Source: Pseudonocardia hydrocarbonoxydans (GTDB taxonomy: Bacteria > Actinomycetota > Actinomycetes > Mycobacteriales > Pseudonocardiaceae). From it: a stretch of DNA of 42,325 bases. Below the pieces are notes generated by a model. It did no database searches, had not been told where the DNA came from, and saw nothing but the letters and a program-made list of their open reading frames with translations. Where the stretch lies: positions 1-42,325 of the forward strand of contig NZ_BJNG01000019.1 in NCBI RefSeq assembly GCF_006539565.1, read 5' to 3'. Made by a program: the position numbers and the translations under genes. Shown piece after piece: positions 1-7,660 of the stretch (position 1 is the first letter of the stretch; each line of letters opens with the position of its first letter).

Positions 1-43
1 CCCGCCGCACCGGAGCGGGCGCGGCGGGTGTCGCGGAGGTGGA

Positions 44-280
44 TCAGGTGGAGCTGTGCAGACGGACGACGCCGACCGTGACGTCCTCCAGGCCGCCGCG
101 GTCGAAGTCGCGGCGGAGCTGGTCGGCCTTGATCGTGGCCGTCAACCCGTCGAACGGCCCGTGGGCGTCGACCTCCCCGGTCTGGGGGTCGACGGCGAGC
201 ACCACGTATCCGTCGCACTGTGTGAGCTTCTCGGCCGCTGCGACCAGCGTCGCCTCGTCGGAAGTCGTGTTCTCCGGCAC
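44..280 (-). CDS. Small hypothetical protein (78 aa)
   Basis: Not a family I recognise. The product is 78 residues, acidic and soluble, with no signal peptide or membrane segment. The central part (VLAVDPQTGEVDAHGPF, about residues 27-43) reads like a strand-turn-strand, and there is a single Cys. The GTG start at 280 is fixed by an exceptionally strong Shine-Dalgarno directly upstream (282-293). It is divergent from the molybdopterin-domain membrane protein starting at 417, so the roughly 135 bp between them should hold both promoters. Translation is well supported by the ribosome binding site and codon bias; function is unknown. Confidence 0.7.
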   Translation of the reverse strand: MPENTTSDEATLVAAAEKLTQCDGYVVLAVDPQTGEVDAHGPFDGLTATIKADQLRRDFDRGGLEDVTVGVVRLHSST

Positions 281-281
281 C

Positions 282-293
282 GGATCACCTCCT
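282..293 (-). promoter_or_regulatory. Near-perfect Shine-Dalgarno of the 78-aa gene
   Basis: Read on the minus strand, AGGAGGTGATCC precedes the GTG at 280 with the AGGAGG core 7 nt away. Twelve bases are complementary to the conserved 3' end of bacterial 16S rRNA, far more than the usual 4-6. It decides the start and suggests high-level translation. Confidence 0.75.
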
Positions 294-416
294 AGTCATC
301 TAGTACAGCGTCGGAGGTGCCTCCGGCGTGACAGTCTTGGCGTCCTACCACCCGTTCGGGTCAGGGTGAATGTCGAAGTCGATCACTGATCGTGCGTGAT
401 TCACGACGGGGGGCCG

Positions 417-1382
417 ATGAACCGGGCGACTCGTACCGTCAACGTGACCATCCTGATACTCCTGGTGACGACGACGGTCAGCGGCGTCCTCGCCTTCGCG
501 GTGGGGTCCCCGGGGCCCGCGCGGTGGACCACCGGTGTCCACGGGGTGTCCGGGCTGGCCCTGCTGCTCCTCCTCCCGGCCAAGGCGCGCATCGCCCGGC
601 GGGGTCTGCGGCGGCCCGGGCGGTCGCGGAAGGTGATCGGGTGGGTGTTCGCCGCGCTCGTCGCGGCGGCGGTGGGCAGCGGGGTGCTGCACGCCGTGTG
701 GGGCTGGGGCCCGGTCGTCGCCGGGGTGCTGCCGATGCAGATCCACGTGGGAGCGGCGGTGGGGGTGCTGCTGCTGCTGGTCGCGCACCTGGTGGTGCAT
801 CGCCGCCGGCGGCTGCTGCGCCGCACCGACGTCGACCGCCGCCGCGCCCTGCTGGGCAGCGGCCTCGTCGCCGGGTCGGTGCTGCTGGGGACGGTGACAC
901 CCGGGCGCGAGCGCCGCGCCACGGGCTCGCACGAGATCGTCGACGTCGCCGCGATGCCCGTCACGCAGTGGCTGTTCGACCCGGTGCCGCGGCTGCCGCA
1001 GGCCGGTGTGCGGACACCGGCCGGGGACGTCGACCTCGCCGGGTTGCCGCAGCGCACCGTGCGCGCCGTGCTCGACTGCACCGGGGGCTGGTACTCCGAG
1101 CAGGAGTGGCGCGGGGTGGCGGTCGCCGACCTGGGCCTGCCGCGCGGCGCGTCGGTCGAGGTGGTGTCGGCCACCGGCTACCGGCGCCGGTTCCCCGCCG
1201 CGGAGGCGGGGTCGCTGCTGCTGGCCACCCACCTGGCCGGCCGACGCCTGTCGGCCGGGCACGGCGCGCCGGTGCGGCTGGTCGCGCCCGGGCGGCGCGG
1301 CTTCTGGTGGGTGAAGTGGGTGGTGTCCGTCGAGGTCGTCGACGAGCCGTGGTGGTGGCAGCCGCCGTTCCCCCTGCAGTAG
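417..1382 (+). CDS. Membrane protein with YedY/sulfite-oxidase-like molybdopterin domain
   Basis: The 321-residue protein has two parts. Residues 1 to about 160 hold four or five hydrophobic segments with His residues near their ends (VHGVSG, QIHVGA, AHLVVHRRRR), resembling a cytochrome b561/YedZ-like membrane module. From about 175 onward is a compact oxidoreductase molybdopterin-binding domain with the motif VLDCTGGWYSEQEW, whose Cys matches the Mo-ligating Cys of the sulfite oxidase/YedY fold, followed by WRGVAVADL. A fused electron-transfer and extracytoplasmic molybdoenzyme is inferred; heme ligation is not proven. ATG 417 after a GGGGGG tract is preferred to the in-frame GTG at 396. The gene ends one base before the stop of the convergent GH3 homologue. 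Confidence 0.75.
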   Translation: MNRATRTVNVTILILLVTTTVSGVLAFAVGSPGPARWTTGVHGVSGLALLLLLPAKARIARRGLRRPGRSRKVIGWVFAALVAAAVGSGVLHAVWGWGPVVAGVLPMQIHVGAAVGVLLLLVAHLVVHRRRRLLRRTDVDRRRALLGSGLVAGSVLLGTVTPGRERRATGSHEIVDVAAMPVTQWLFDPVPRLPQAGVRTPAGDVDLAGLPQRTVRAVLDCTGGWYSEQEWRGVAVADLGLPRGASVEVVSATGYRRRFPAAEAGSLLLATHLAGRRLSAGHGAPVRLVAPGRRGFWWVKWVVSVEVVDEPWWWQPPFPLQ

Positions 1383-3252
1383 TCACCGCCGCCAGTACGC
1401 GGGGTGCGCGGCGACGGTGACGGTGCCGCGCAGCCGGATGTCGGCGGCCGAGCGCCCCACCAGGACGTCGACGGTGCCGGGCTCGACGATGTGGCGCATC
1501 GTGCGGTTCCACACCGCGAGCCGGGCGGGTGGCAGCCGGACCGTCACCGGCAGGGTCTGCCCGGGCTCCAGGTCGACCGCGGCGAACGCCGCCAGCGTCG
1601 TGCCGTCGGCGACGACGGTGCGGCCGGTCGGGTTGGCGAGGTAGACCTGCACGACCTCACGGCCGGGCCGCGACCCGGTGTTGGTGACCGAGCACCGCAC
1701 GCGCAGGACGTCGCCGCCGTCGAGGACGGGCGGGCTGATGACCAGCCGCGAGTAGTCGAAGGTCGTGTACCCGCCGCCGTGGCCGAGCGGGAACGCCGAC
1801 GCGACGGCGACCGGGAGCCGCCCGCCCGGCTCGGCGTGCCCGGCCAGGACGTCGGCCAGCACGCCGGCGTGGTCACCGAGCGGGCGCCAGCACAGCAGGA
1901 CCGTGGCCGTCGTGGCGGCCAGGGCGGCCAGGCCGCCGATCTCGTCGCCGGTGACGACCGCGGTCTCGGCGGTGCGGACCGCGTCCTCGGGGCGGGCGGT
2001 GACGACGACGGCATCGGCCGGGGACCCGGGCGCCACGGTCGTCACGGCCGGACCGGGCCACACGGCGACGCCGGGCAGGACCGCGGCCAGCGCCCGGGCC
2101 AGCGCGTCCACGTCCGCGGAGTCGACGGCGCCGGGCAGCACCTCGACGGCGCGGGCGCGATCCAGGGGCAGGACCCCGCCCGGGTCGGTGAGCAGGACCG
2201 TCGAGCGGGTGAGCGCCGCCCGCTCCACGTGGGCGGGTGATGTGCGCGCGGCCGGGGCGCCGTGGTGGGCCGGTGGATGGGCGTCGAGCAGCCCGGGGCG
2301 GAACTTCAGCGACAGCACGGCGGCGACGGCGTCGTCCACCAGCCAGGGCGCGACGGCGCCGCTCTGCACGAGGGCGACGAGGTGGTCGACACGGCTGCCG
2401 GCGCCGACCACGTCGACGCCCGCCTCGAGGGCGAGCGCGACGGCCTGGTCGGGCCCGGACGCGATGCGGTAGGTGGTGTCGAGCGCGTCGACCGCGCCCG
2501 GGTGGGCGAGGACCGCGCCGCCGAAGCGCCACTCGCGTCGCAGGACCTGGCGCAGCAGCCAGACGTCGGTGTGGGTCGGGACCCCGGCGTTGCCCGCCGG
2601 GCTCGGCACGATCGCGGCCGCGCCGGCGTGCACGGCCGCCTCCGCGGGCGCCAGCAGCCGCCCGCGCAGCACCCGCTCGTGCCACTGGCCGTCGGGCCAG
2701 ACCCCCCAGCGGGGCGAGGACGGCGACGTGGTCGGGCCCGATCGGGCCGGCCCAGCCCGCCGCGCGGCCCTGGGCGCCCAGGACGCGGGCCTCGGCGAAC
2801 GCGCCGGTCAGGACGGGGTCCAGTGCGGTCGGGGAGTCGGCGCCGGGGGCGGTGGAGCCCGCGGGCACGAGCTGGCCGTAGACGCCGACGGCGCGCTGCG
2901 CCCGCGCGGTGGCGGCGGCCATCTGCTCGGCGAGCCGGAGGTCCCAGGTGGCGATGCGGCCCAGCGGGGGCAGGAACGGCCGGTCGAGGTCGGGCCCGAG
3001 CGCCAGCGGGAGCACCGGGATGCGGGCGTCGGTGGCGGCCCGGAACGCGGCGAGCCGGGCGGGGCCGTCGGGCAGGGCGGTGGGCAGGTAGACGATCCCG
3101 ATCCCCGGCACGGGCGGGGCGCCGTCGACGGCCGTGAGCACCGTGGAGCTCACCTGGGCGGCCTTCTCCTGCAGTGTCATGCCGCCGACGAGCTCGCGGA
3201 CCGGACGGGGCCAGGGGGAGCGACCGCTCTCAGTGGGTGCCGGCTCGCTCAC
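1383..3252 (-). pseudogene. Glycoside hydrolase family 3 homologue, frameshifted and lacking the catalytic Asp
   Basis: The N-terminal part (RELVGGMTLQEKAAQ) and the C-terminal part (WPDGQWHERVLRGRLLAP and onward) are in different frames. They meet at a run of six C on the plus strand (2702-2707). Removing one base joins them as APLGVWPDGQW into about 623 residues: an N-terminal GH3-like barrel, the GH3 C-terminal domain, and a fibronectin III-like domain (VTNTGSRPGREVVQVYL). Where GH3 enzymes carry the nucleophile in 'VVSDWGAV', this protein has 'VLAHPGAV', so the Asp is absent. GTG 3252, with GGAGGGAG upstream, is preferred over ATG 3273. It is either a decaying gene or a divergent non-catalytic homologue with a sequencing error. 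Confidence 0.75.
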
Positions 3253-3313
3253 GGCCCGCTCCCTCCGCGCCATCGGTTGCACCTTCAACCGGTGACGGTA
3301 CGTGGCGAGACAG

Positions 3314-3329
3314 TGAGACGCCCGTCTCA
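3314..3329. promoter_or_regulatory. Palindrome TGAGACG-CC-CGTCTCA (candidate operator)
   Basis: A perfect inverted repeat with 7-bp arms and a 2-bp centre lies 61 bp upstream of the GH3 homologue and 164 bp upstream of the divergent LuxR-type gene. Weaker CGAGA/TCTCG flanks extend the symmetry. It has the size of a TetR/GntR-type dimer site. A related palindrome occurs at 33251-33262. The bound protein is unknown. Confidence 0.4.
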
Positions 3330-3493
3330 TTCTCGACGGGGCGTGATCCGGCTGTCGTTCCGTGGCCTGCGGCGTCCCGCACCGCGCGGCCCGGTCGATC
3401 ACCGCGTGATCACACACCGTCACGGTGCGTCGTCCGTGCACCTGCACCGCCGCTCGTCCCGGCAACCGCCCGCGCTGATGCGATTCTGCTGCC

Positions 3494-4111
3494 GTGACGA
3501 TCGTGTCGCCGCCGTGGACGCCCCGGCGGGTGCTCGTGGTGCACACCGACACCGCGCTGCGGCGCTCGGTCGTGCACGGGTTGCGGGGTCTGGGCGTGGG
3601 GCTGGTCCTGGAGGCGGCGTCGGCGCGGGAGGCGGGCACGGTCGCCCGCAGCCCCGGGGCCCGTGACCTCGCGATGGTGGAGGTCGTCGACGGCGAGGGG
3701 TGGGCGCTGGTCGCCGACCTGCGCCGCGTCGGCTGGGCGCCGGTGGTGGCGCTGCCGGCCGCGGTCGACGTGACCCTCGTCAGCGGGGCGTTGAGCCGCG
3801 GCGCCAGCGCCGCGCTGTTCCCCCCGGGCGAGCGGGCGGCGCCGGTCCCGCCGGGGGACGGGACCCCGGCCGTCACGGACGACCCGCGCCCGGTCCCCGA
3901 CGTGCACGGCGAGCCGCAGCTGCTGAGCCGGCGGGAGCTGCAGATCCTGCAGTTCGCCGCCGACGGACTGGCCAACACCGACATCGCGCGGAAGCTGGGG
4001 ATATCCCCGTTGACGGTCAAGAGTCACCTCGGTCGGATCGCGCGGCGGCTGGGGAGCGGGGAGCGCGCGCAGATGGTGTTGCTCGCCCTGCGTGCGGGCG
4101 TGATCGGCTGA
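3494..4111 (+). CDS. LuxR-family regulator with degenerate receiver domain
   Basis: The 205-residue protein has the layout of a NarL/FixJ response regulator. A CheY-like fold spans about 10-110 (RRVLVVHTDTALRRSV at the start), followed by a linker and a C-terminal LuxR helix-turn-helix at about 140-200 (LLSRRELQILQFAADGLANT; ISPLTVKSHLGRIARRL). The DNA-binding domain is canonical. The receiver is not: the acidic pair after strand 1 is replaced by His-Thr-Asp, and the phospho-acceptor position reads MVEVVDGEGW, with Glu where Asp is expected. It probably works without phosphorylation. No sensor kinase is adjacent. The start is GTG 3494. It is convergent with the PAS-LuxR gene, 13 bp away. Confidence 0.8.
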   Translation: MTIVSPPWTPRRVLVVHTDTALRRSVVHGLRGLGVGLVLEAASAREAGTVARSPGARDLAMVEVVDGEGWALVADLRRVGWAPVVALPAAVDVTLVSGALSRGASAALFPPGERAAPVPPGDGTPAVTDDPRPVPDVHGEPQLLSRRELQILQFAADGLANTDIARKLGISPLTVKSHLGRIARRLGSGERAQMVLLALRAGVIG

Positions 4112-4124
4112 CGGGCCGGGCCGG

Positions 4125-4727
4125 TCAGCGCCCGCGTACCCGGCCGAGCTCCAGGCGTGGCGGCCAGACCGTCGAGGTCAGGATGCCGAGGGTGTAGGCG
4201 CGGGCGACGAGTGCGGCGCTGGTCGCCGGTGCGCCGTCCGGGCCCTCGGCCCGCAGCTTGCGGCGCAGCTGGGCGATCCGGTAGTCGACGCCGCGGCGGG
4301 TGAGCCGCAGGTCGTCGGCGATCTGCTGGATGCTGCGGCCCGCGGCGAGCCGGGCGAGGACGGCCGCCTCGGCGTCGGACGGGCGCCGTGCCGGAGGCAT
4401 GCCGGGCCGGGTGTCGAGCGGGTGCACGACGGCCACCCCGCCCGCGGGACGGCCCGTGCCGTCGCGGATCAGCGAGACCGTGAGCCGGACCGGCAGCGGC
4501 GTCCCGTCGGCGTGCAGCAGCGTGCCGGGCAGGTCGTAGCGTTCGCGGCGGCCCGCGACGAGCTCCCGCCAGTGCGGGCGGTGGCGCTCCGCGGCGTGCG
4601 GGGTGGTGACGGCGCCGACCGGCCGGCCCACCAGCACGGTGCGCGGGTAGCCGGTGGCCCGCTCGGCGGCCGGGTTCGCGTCGACGATGCGGGCGTCGAG
4701 GTCCAGGACGACGACGGCGGAGGGCAC
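4125..4727 (-). CDS. PAS domain-containing LuxR-type transcriptional regulator
   Basis: A PAS domain (VVVLDLDARIVDANPAAERA through GVAVVHPL, about residues 4-105) is followed by a LuxR-like helix-turn-helix (PSDAEAAVLARLAAGRSIQQ; TRRGVDYRIAQLRRKL, about 118-165) and a short tail. It is a plausible one-component sensor-regulator with unknown ligand. The only canonical start in frame is GTG 4727, but PAS-like sequence (EQRFRAVFAEV) continues about a dozen residues upstream, and the frame stays open to 4859. A strong GAGGAGG precedes an in-frame ATC at 4799, so the true start may be non-canonical and the protein about 24 residues longer. Confidence 0.75.
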   Translation of the reverse strand: MPSAVVVLDLDARIVDANPAAERATGYPRTVLVGRPVGAVTTPHAAERHRPHWRELVAGRRERYDLPGTLLHADGTPLPVRLTVSLIRDGTGRPAGGVAVVHPLDTRPGMPPARRPSDAEAAVLARLAAGRSIQQIADDLRLTRRGVDYRIAQLRRKLRAEGPDGAPATSAALVARAYTLGILTSTVWPPRLELGRVRGR

Positions 4728-5118
4728 CTCGGCGAAGACCGCCCGGAAGCGTTGCTCGACGGCGGTCGTGTCGGTGACGACGGGGGGCTCGCTGGTGATG
4801 GTGGGTGCCTCCTCGCCGTCGACCGGTGCGGTGATCAGGCTGCGCCGATCACCCGCAAGCTAGCGGGTGGGACCGGCGCGGACGCCCGTGCGAGAGGGCG
4901 ACACCACCCGCTCGTCGCAGCTGCGCGGCGGCCCTGGTCCGAACAGGGACCCCGCACGCGGGGCGGACCGGAGCAACCGGTCGGGCGGTTCGGCGCAACC
5001 CGCGTGCGGTGTGTGCACCTGCACCGTCGCCGGTCCTTGCGCGGCCCGACGTCGAGCCCCACTGTCCCGGGGGTGCGGCACCGCTCCCCCCCCGGCCGCG
5101 GAGACCCCGGAGACGTCG
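4728..5118. other. Intergenic region between the PAS-LuxR gene and the 70-aa Cys protein
   Basis: The first part is probably the 5' coding extension and leader of the PAS regulator. It holds a GGTGATC/GATCACC inverted pair (4830-4836 and 4847-4853) and a 9-bp inverted repeat AGCGGGTGG/CCACCCGCT (4862-4870 and 4904-4912). These are candidate operator or leader structures. The rest should carry divergent promoters; I could not identify convincing -10/-35 boxes and see no further gene. Confidence 0.35.
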
Positions 5119-5331
5119 ATGACTCTCGCGCACCCGGCGCCACCCGTCCACCGCTACCTCGACGTGCTGGCGCGCGACGACGGTCGCACCCACCGCGTCG
5201 ACGAACGCGTCCTCGCCGCGACGCGCTCCACCGGCGGGCGCCCGGTCGCCCGCTGCGGCCGGCTGCTCGTGGTGGCCTCGCTGGCCGAGCCGCCCGGGCC
5301 GCCGTGCCCGCTCTGCGCCGCGATCCCCTGA
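5119..5331 (+). CDS. Small Cys-containing hypothetical protein (70 aa)
   Basis: Seventy residues from ATG 5119. The C-terminal half carries ARCGRLLVVASL and ends PPGPPCPLCAAIP, giving one Cys plus a CxxC. This resembles a minimal zinc-ribbon-like arrangement, but with only three Cys in total full metal coordination is uncertain. It lies 27 bp upstream of the DUF4397 gene on the same strand and may lead that operon. No function can be assigned. Confidence 0.55.
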   Translation: MTLAHPAPPVHRYLDVLARDDGRTHRVDERVLAATRSTGGRPVARCGRLLVVASLAEPPGPPCPLCAAIP

Positions 5332-5358
5332 TCCCCTCCCGTCCCGAAGGAGCCCCGC

Positions 5359-6201
5359 GTGGGTGTTCACCGTGCGGCCCGCCCGGGCCGGACGCGCTGG
5401 TCGGCAGCGACCGCCCTGGTCCTGCTCGCTCTGTTCGCCGGGGCGGTCGGGGCCGCCCCCGCCCTCGCCGCGACCGGCACCTACGTGCGGCTGGGGCAGT
5501 TCACGCCGGGCATGCCCGGCAACGAGCTGGTGGTCTTCCCGGTCGGTGAGGCCGGCGACGAGGTGCGCATCCCGGCCGTCGACTACGGGGGGCTCTCGGA
5601 GTACCGGCGGATCGAGCCCGGCGACTACGTCGTCGGCATCCGGCCGGCGGGGACCGACGGCCCGCCGGTCGTCACCTCGACGCTCGACGCGATGCCCGGG
5701 TCGGCGTACACGCTGGCGGCGGTCGGCCCGGCCGACGCGCCGGTCCTGACGGTCGTGCCCGACGACCTCACCCCGCCGCCGGCGGGCGAGGCCAGGCTGC
5801 GGGTGTTCCAGGCGTTCTCGCCCGACCCGGTCGACGTCGCGGGCCCCGGCGGGCTCGACCTCGGCCGGGCGGTCCCGGTCGGGGCGGCGGGTGAGTACCG
5901 GTCGGTGCCCGCGGGGCAGGTGGACCTCACGGTGCGCGGCGCCGTGCTCCCGGTGACGGTCGGGGCGGGCCAGGTCGTGTCGGTCGTGCTCGTCGATCGC
6001 GACGGCGCACCGGCCGCGCAGGTGCACGTCGACGCCGCGGGCCCGGTGGTCGTGCCGCCCGGGCCGGTCGACGCGGGCTTCGGCCCGGGTGACGGCGACC
6101 GGGTGACCGGCGTGGCCGTGCTCGGCGGGTTCGCCGCGGTGGCGGCCGCGACCGCGGCGTGGCTGGGCCGGCCTCCGCGCGCCGCCCGGCGGACGTGCTG
6201 A
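5359..6201 (+). CDS. DUF4397 domain secreted/surface protein (copy 1)
   Basis: The 280-residue protein has an N-terminal signal peptide (hydrophobic ALVLLALFAGAVGAAPALA, cleavage near 38). A DUF4397 beta-rich domain begins with TYVRLGQFTPGMPGNELVV and includes a repeat-like second half (ARLRVFQAFSPDPVDV). The C-terminus has a hydrophobic stretch (VAVLGGFAAVAAATAAWL) followed by RPPRAARRTC, the layout of a sorting or anchor tail. No LPXTG is present; VPPGPVDAGFG precedes the hydrophobic segment and matches VPRGGVETGLG in the second copy. The start is GTG 5359, and the gene overlaps the sortase start by 7 bp. A surface protein substrate of the adjacent sortase is inferred; molecular function is unknown. 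Confidence 0.82.
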   Translation: MGVHRAARPGRTRWSAATALVLLALFAGAVGAAPALAATGTYVRLGQFTPGMPGNELVVFPVGEAGDEVRIPAVDYGGLSEYRRIEPGDYVVGIRPAGTDGPPVVTSTLDAMPGSAYTLAAVGPADAPVLTVVPDDLTPPPAGEARLRVFQAFSPDPVDVAGPGGLDLGRAVPVGAAGEYRSVPAGQVDLTVRGAVLPVTVGAGQVVSVVLVDRDGAPAAQVHVDAAGPVVVPPGPVDAGFGPGDGDRVTGVAVLGGFAAVAAATAAWLGRPPRAARRTC

Positions 6202-7445
6202 TCGGTCCTCCGCCGTGGCCGTCGGGCCTGGCCGCCGCGGTGGCGGCGGGGCTCGCGCTGTGGGTGGTGGGGGCGCGGCTGCGGCTGCGGCCCGCGTCGC
6301 GCGCGGCGGCGATCGCGCTGTACGCGACCGCCGTGCTGCTCGTCGAGTGGTACTCGCCCGACGGCGTCGACGGCCGGGCCGCGCTGCTGCTCGCGCTGGC
6401 CGGGTGCGCGGCGGTCGGCGGGCGGGCGCGCAGCGCATTGGCCGGGCTGGCCTGCGCCGCGGCGGTGCTCGTCGCGCCGGTGGCCGCCGTCGGGTTCCTC
6501 GCGCTGCTCGGGGCGATGGCCTCGGCCGGGGCGATGGCCTCGGCCGGGGCGTTCGCCGGCCGCTGGGGCCCGGCCGCGCGCCGGGCGCTGGCGGCGGTCG
6601 CGTTCGTCGCGGCGGGGGCCGTGGCGGTCGCGGAGCTGCGGCCGGGACTGCCGCTCGCCCTGCCGGTGCCGGTGCTGGCCGGACTGACGCTGTGGGGGCT
6701 GCTGCTGTGCGGGCTGCTGTGGCGGCGCCTCGCCTGGCTGCGCCCGGTCGCGGTGGCCGTGCTCGCCCTGCTGGGCTGCGCCTGGACACCGGGGCCGGGG
6801 GCCGACGCCGTGGTGCTGGCGGCGGGCGCGGTCGCGCTGCTGTCCGCGGTGCTCGCCGAGGAGGTGCGGGTGCTGCTGGCGCGGCGCGTGCTGGCCGCGG
6901 GCGTCAGTGTCGCGGCGGCGGTCACCGGCCTGCTGGCGCCGGGGGCGTCGCCGCCCGAGCCCGTCCCGACGCCGCCGGTCCCGGTCGCCGAGACCCGGCC
7001 GGCGGTGCGGCCGGTGGCGATCCGCGTGCCCGCACTCGGCGTGGACGGGCCGCTCGGCGAGCTCACGGCCGACCCGGCCACCGGCGAGCTGGCCGCGCCC
7101 GACGACCCGGGCCGGGCCGGGTGGTTCGCCGGGGGTGTCGTGCCGGGGGAGCGGGGGCCCGCGGTCGTCGGCGGGCACGTCGACTCCCGCGCGGGGCCGG
7201 GTGTGTTCGCCGGGTTGCGCACGCTGCGTCCCGGTGATCTGGTGGAGGTCACCCGGTCCGACGGGTCGGTCGCCCGGTTCACCGTGACGGCGGTACGGCT
7301 GTTCCCGAAGGACCGCTTCCCGACCGAGGCGGTCTACGGCCCCGCACCGGGCCCCGAGCTGCGGTTGGTCACCTGTGGGGGCCGGTTCGACCGGGCCGTC
7401 CGCAGCTACGAGGACAACGTCGTCGTCGACGCCGTACTGGTCTGA
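6195..7445 (+). CDS. Class F sortase with polytopic membrane N-terminus
   Basis: About 416 residues. Residues 1 to about 260 form seven or eight hydrophobic segments, unusual for a sortase. A Pro-rich linker (PPEPVPTPPVPVAE) leads to a class F sortase domain: IRVPALGVDGPLGEL, the catalytic His in VVGGHVDSRAGPG, and the catalytic Cys in LVTCGGRFD, followed by SYEDNVVVDAVLV. Transpeptidation of surface proteins at the outer membrane face is the expected role, with the upstream DUF4397 protein as the likely substrate. GTG 6195 overlaps the DUF4397 stop (translational coupling) and is preferred over GTG 6159. An 18-bp tandem duplication at 6511-6546 duplicates AMASAG in a membrane segment. Confidence 0.82.
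   Translation: MLIGPPPWPSGLAAAVAAGLALWVVGARLRLRPASRAAAIALYATAVLLVEWYSPDGVDGRAALLLALAGCAAVGGRARSALAGLACAAAVLVAPVAAVGFLALLGAMASAGAMASAGAFAGRWGPAARRALAAVAFVAAGAVAVAELRPGLPLALPVPVLAGLTLWGLLLCGLLWRRLAWLRPVAVAVLALLGCAWTPGPGADAVVLAAGAVALLSAVLAEEVRVLLARRVLAAGVSVAAAVTGLLAPGASPPEPVPTPPVPVAETRPAVRPVAIRVPALGVDGPLGELTADPATGELAAPDDPGRAGWFAGGVVPGERGPAVVGGHVDSRAGPGVFAGLRTLRPGDLVEVTRSDGSVARFTVTAVRLFPKDRFPTEAVYGPAPGPELRLVTCGGRFDRAVRSYEDNVVVDAVLV
6511..6546 (+). repeat. 18-bp tandem duplication in the sortase membrane region
   Basis: Two identical in-frame 18-bp units (starting GGGCGATGGCC) followed by 5 bases of a third. They encode AMASAG twice within a hydrophobic segment, so copy number could vary without a frameshift. 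Confidence 0.8.
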
Positions 7446-7660
7446 TCGGGTAGTCCCATGCCGTCGCGCGTGGACGGATGCCGGTGCACCCACTACGCCG
7501 CGTCACATTCGGCCGGTCAGCGGCTAGCCCGTTCGTGGTGCCGCTGGGAGTCTCGGGGTCTCCACGCCAACCCCGAGGGTGCGGTTCCGGTCGTCCTGTC
7601 CGTCGAGGACGCCCCACCCGTCCGGCGTGCTTACCCGCTGTTCGAGGAGCGCTCCCCCGC

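Noticed and set aside
282..293. GGATCACCTCCT on the plus strand looks like the 3' end of a 16S rRNA gene
   Set aside because: The upstream sequence is not 16S and the string is exactly placed as a minus-strand ribosome binding site before GTG 280.
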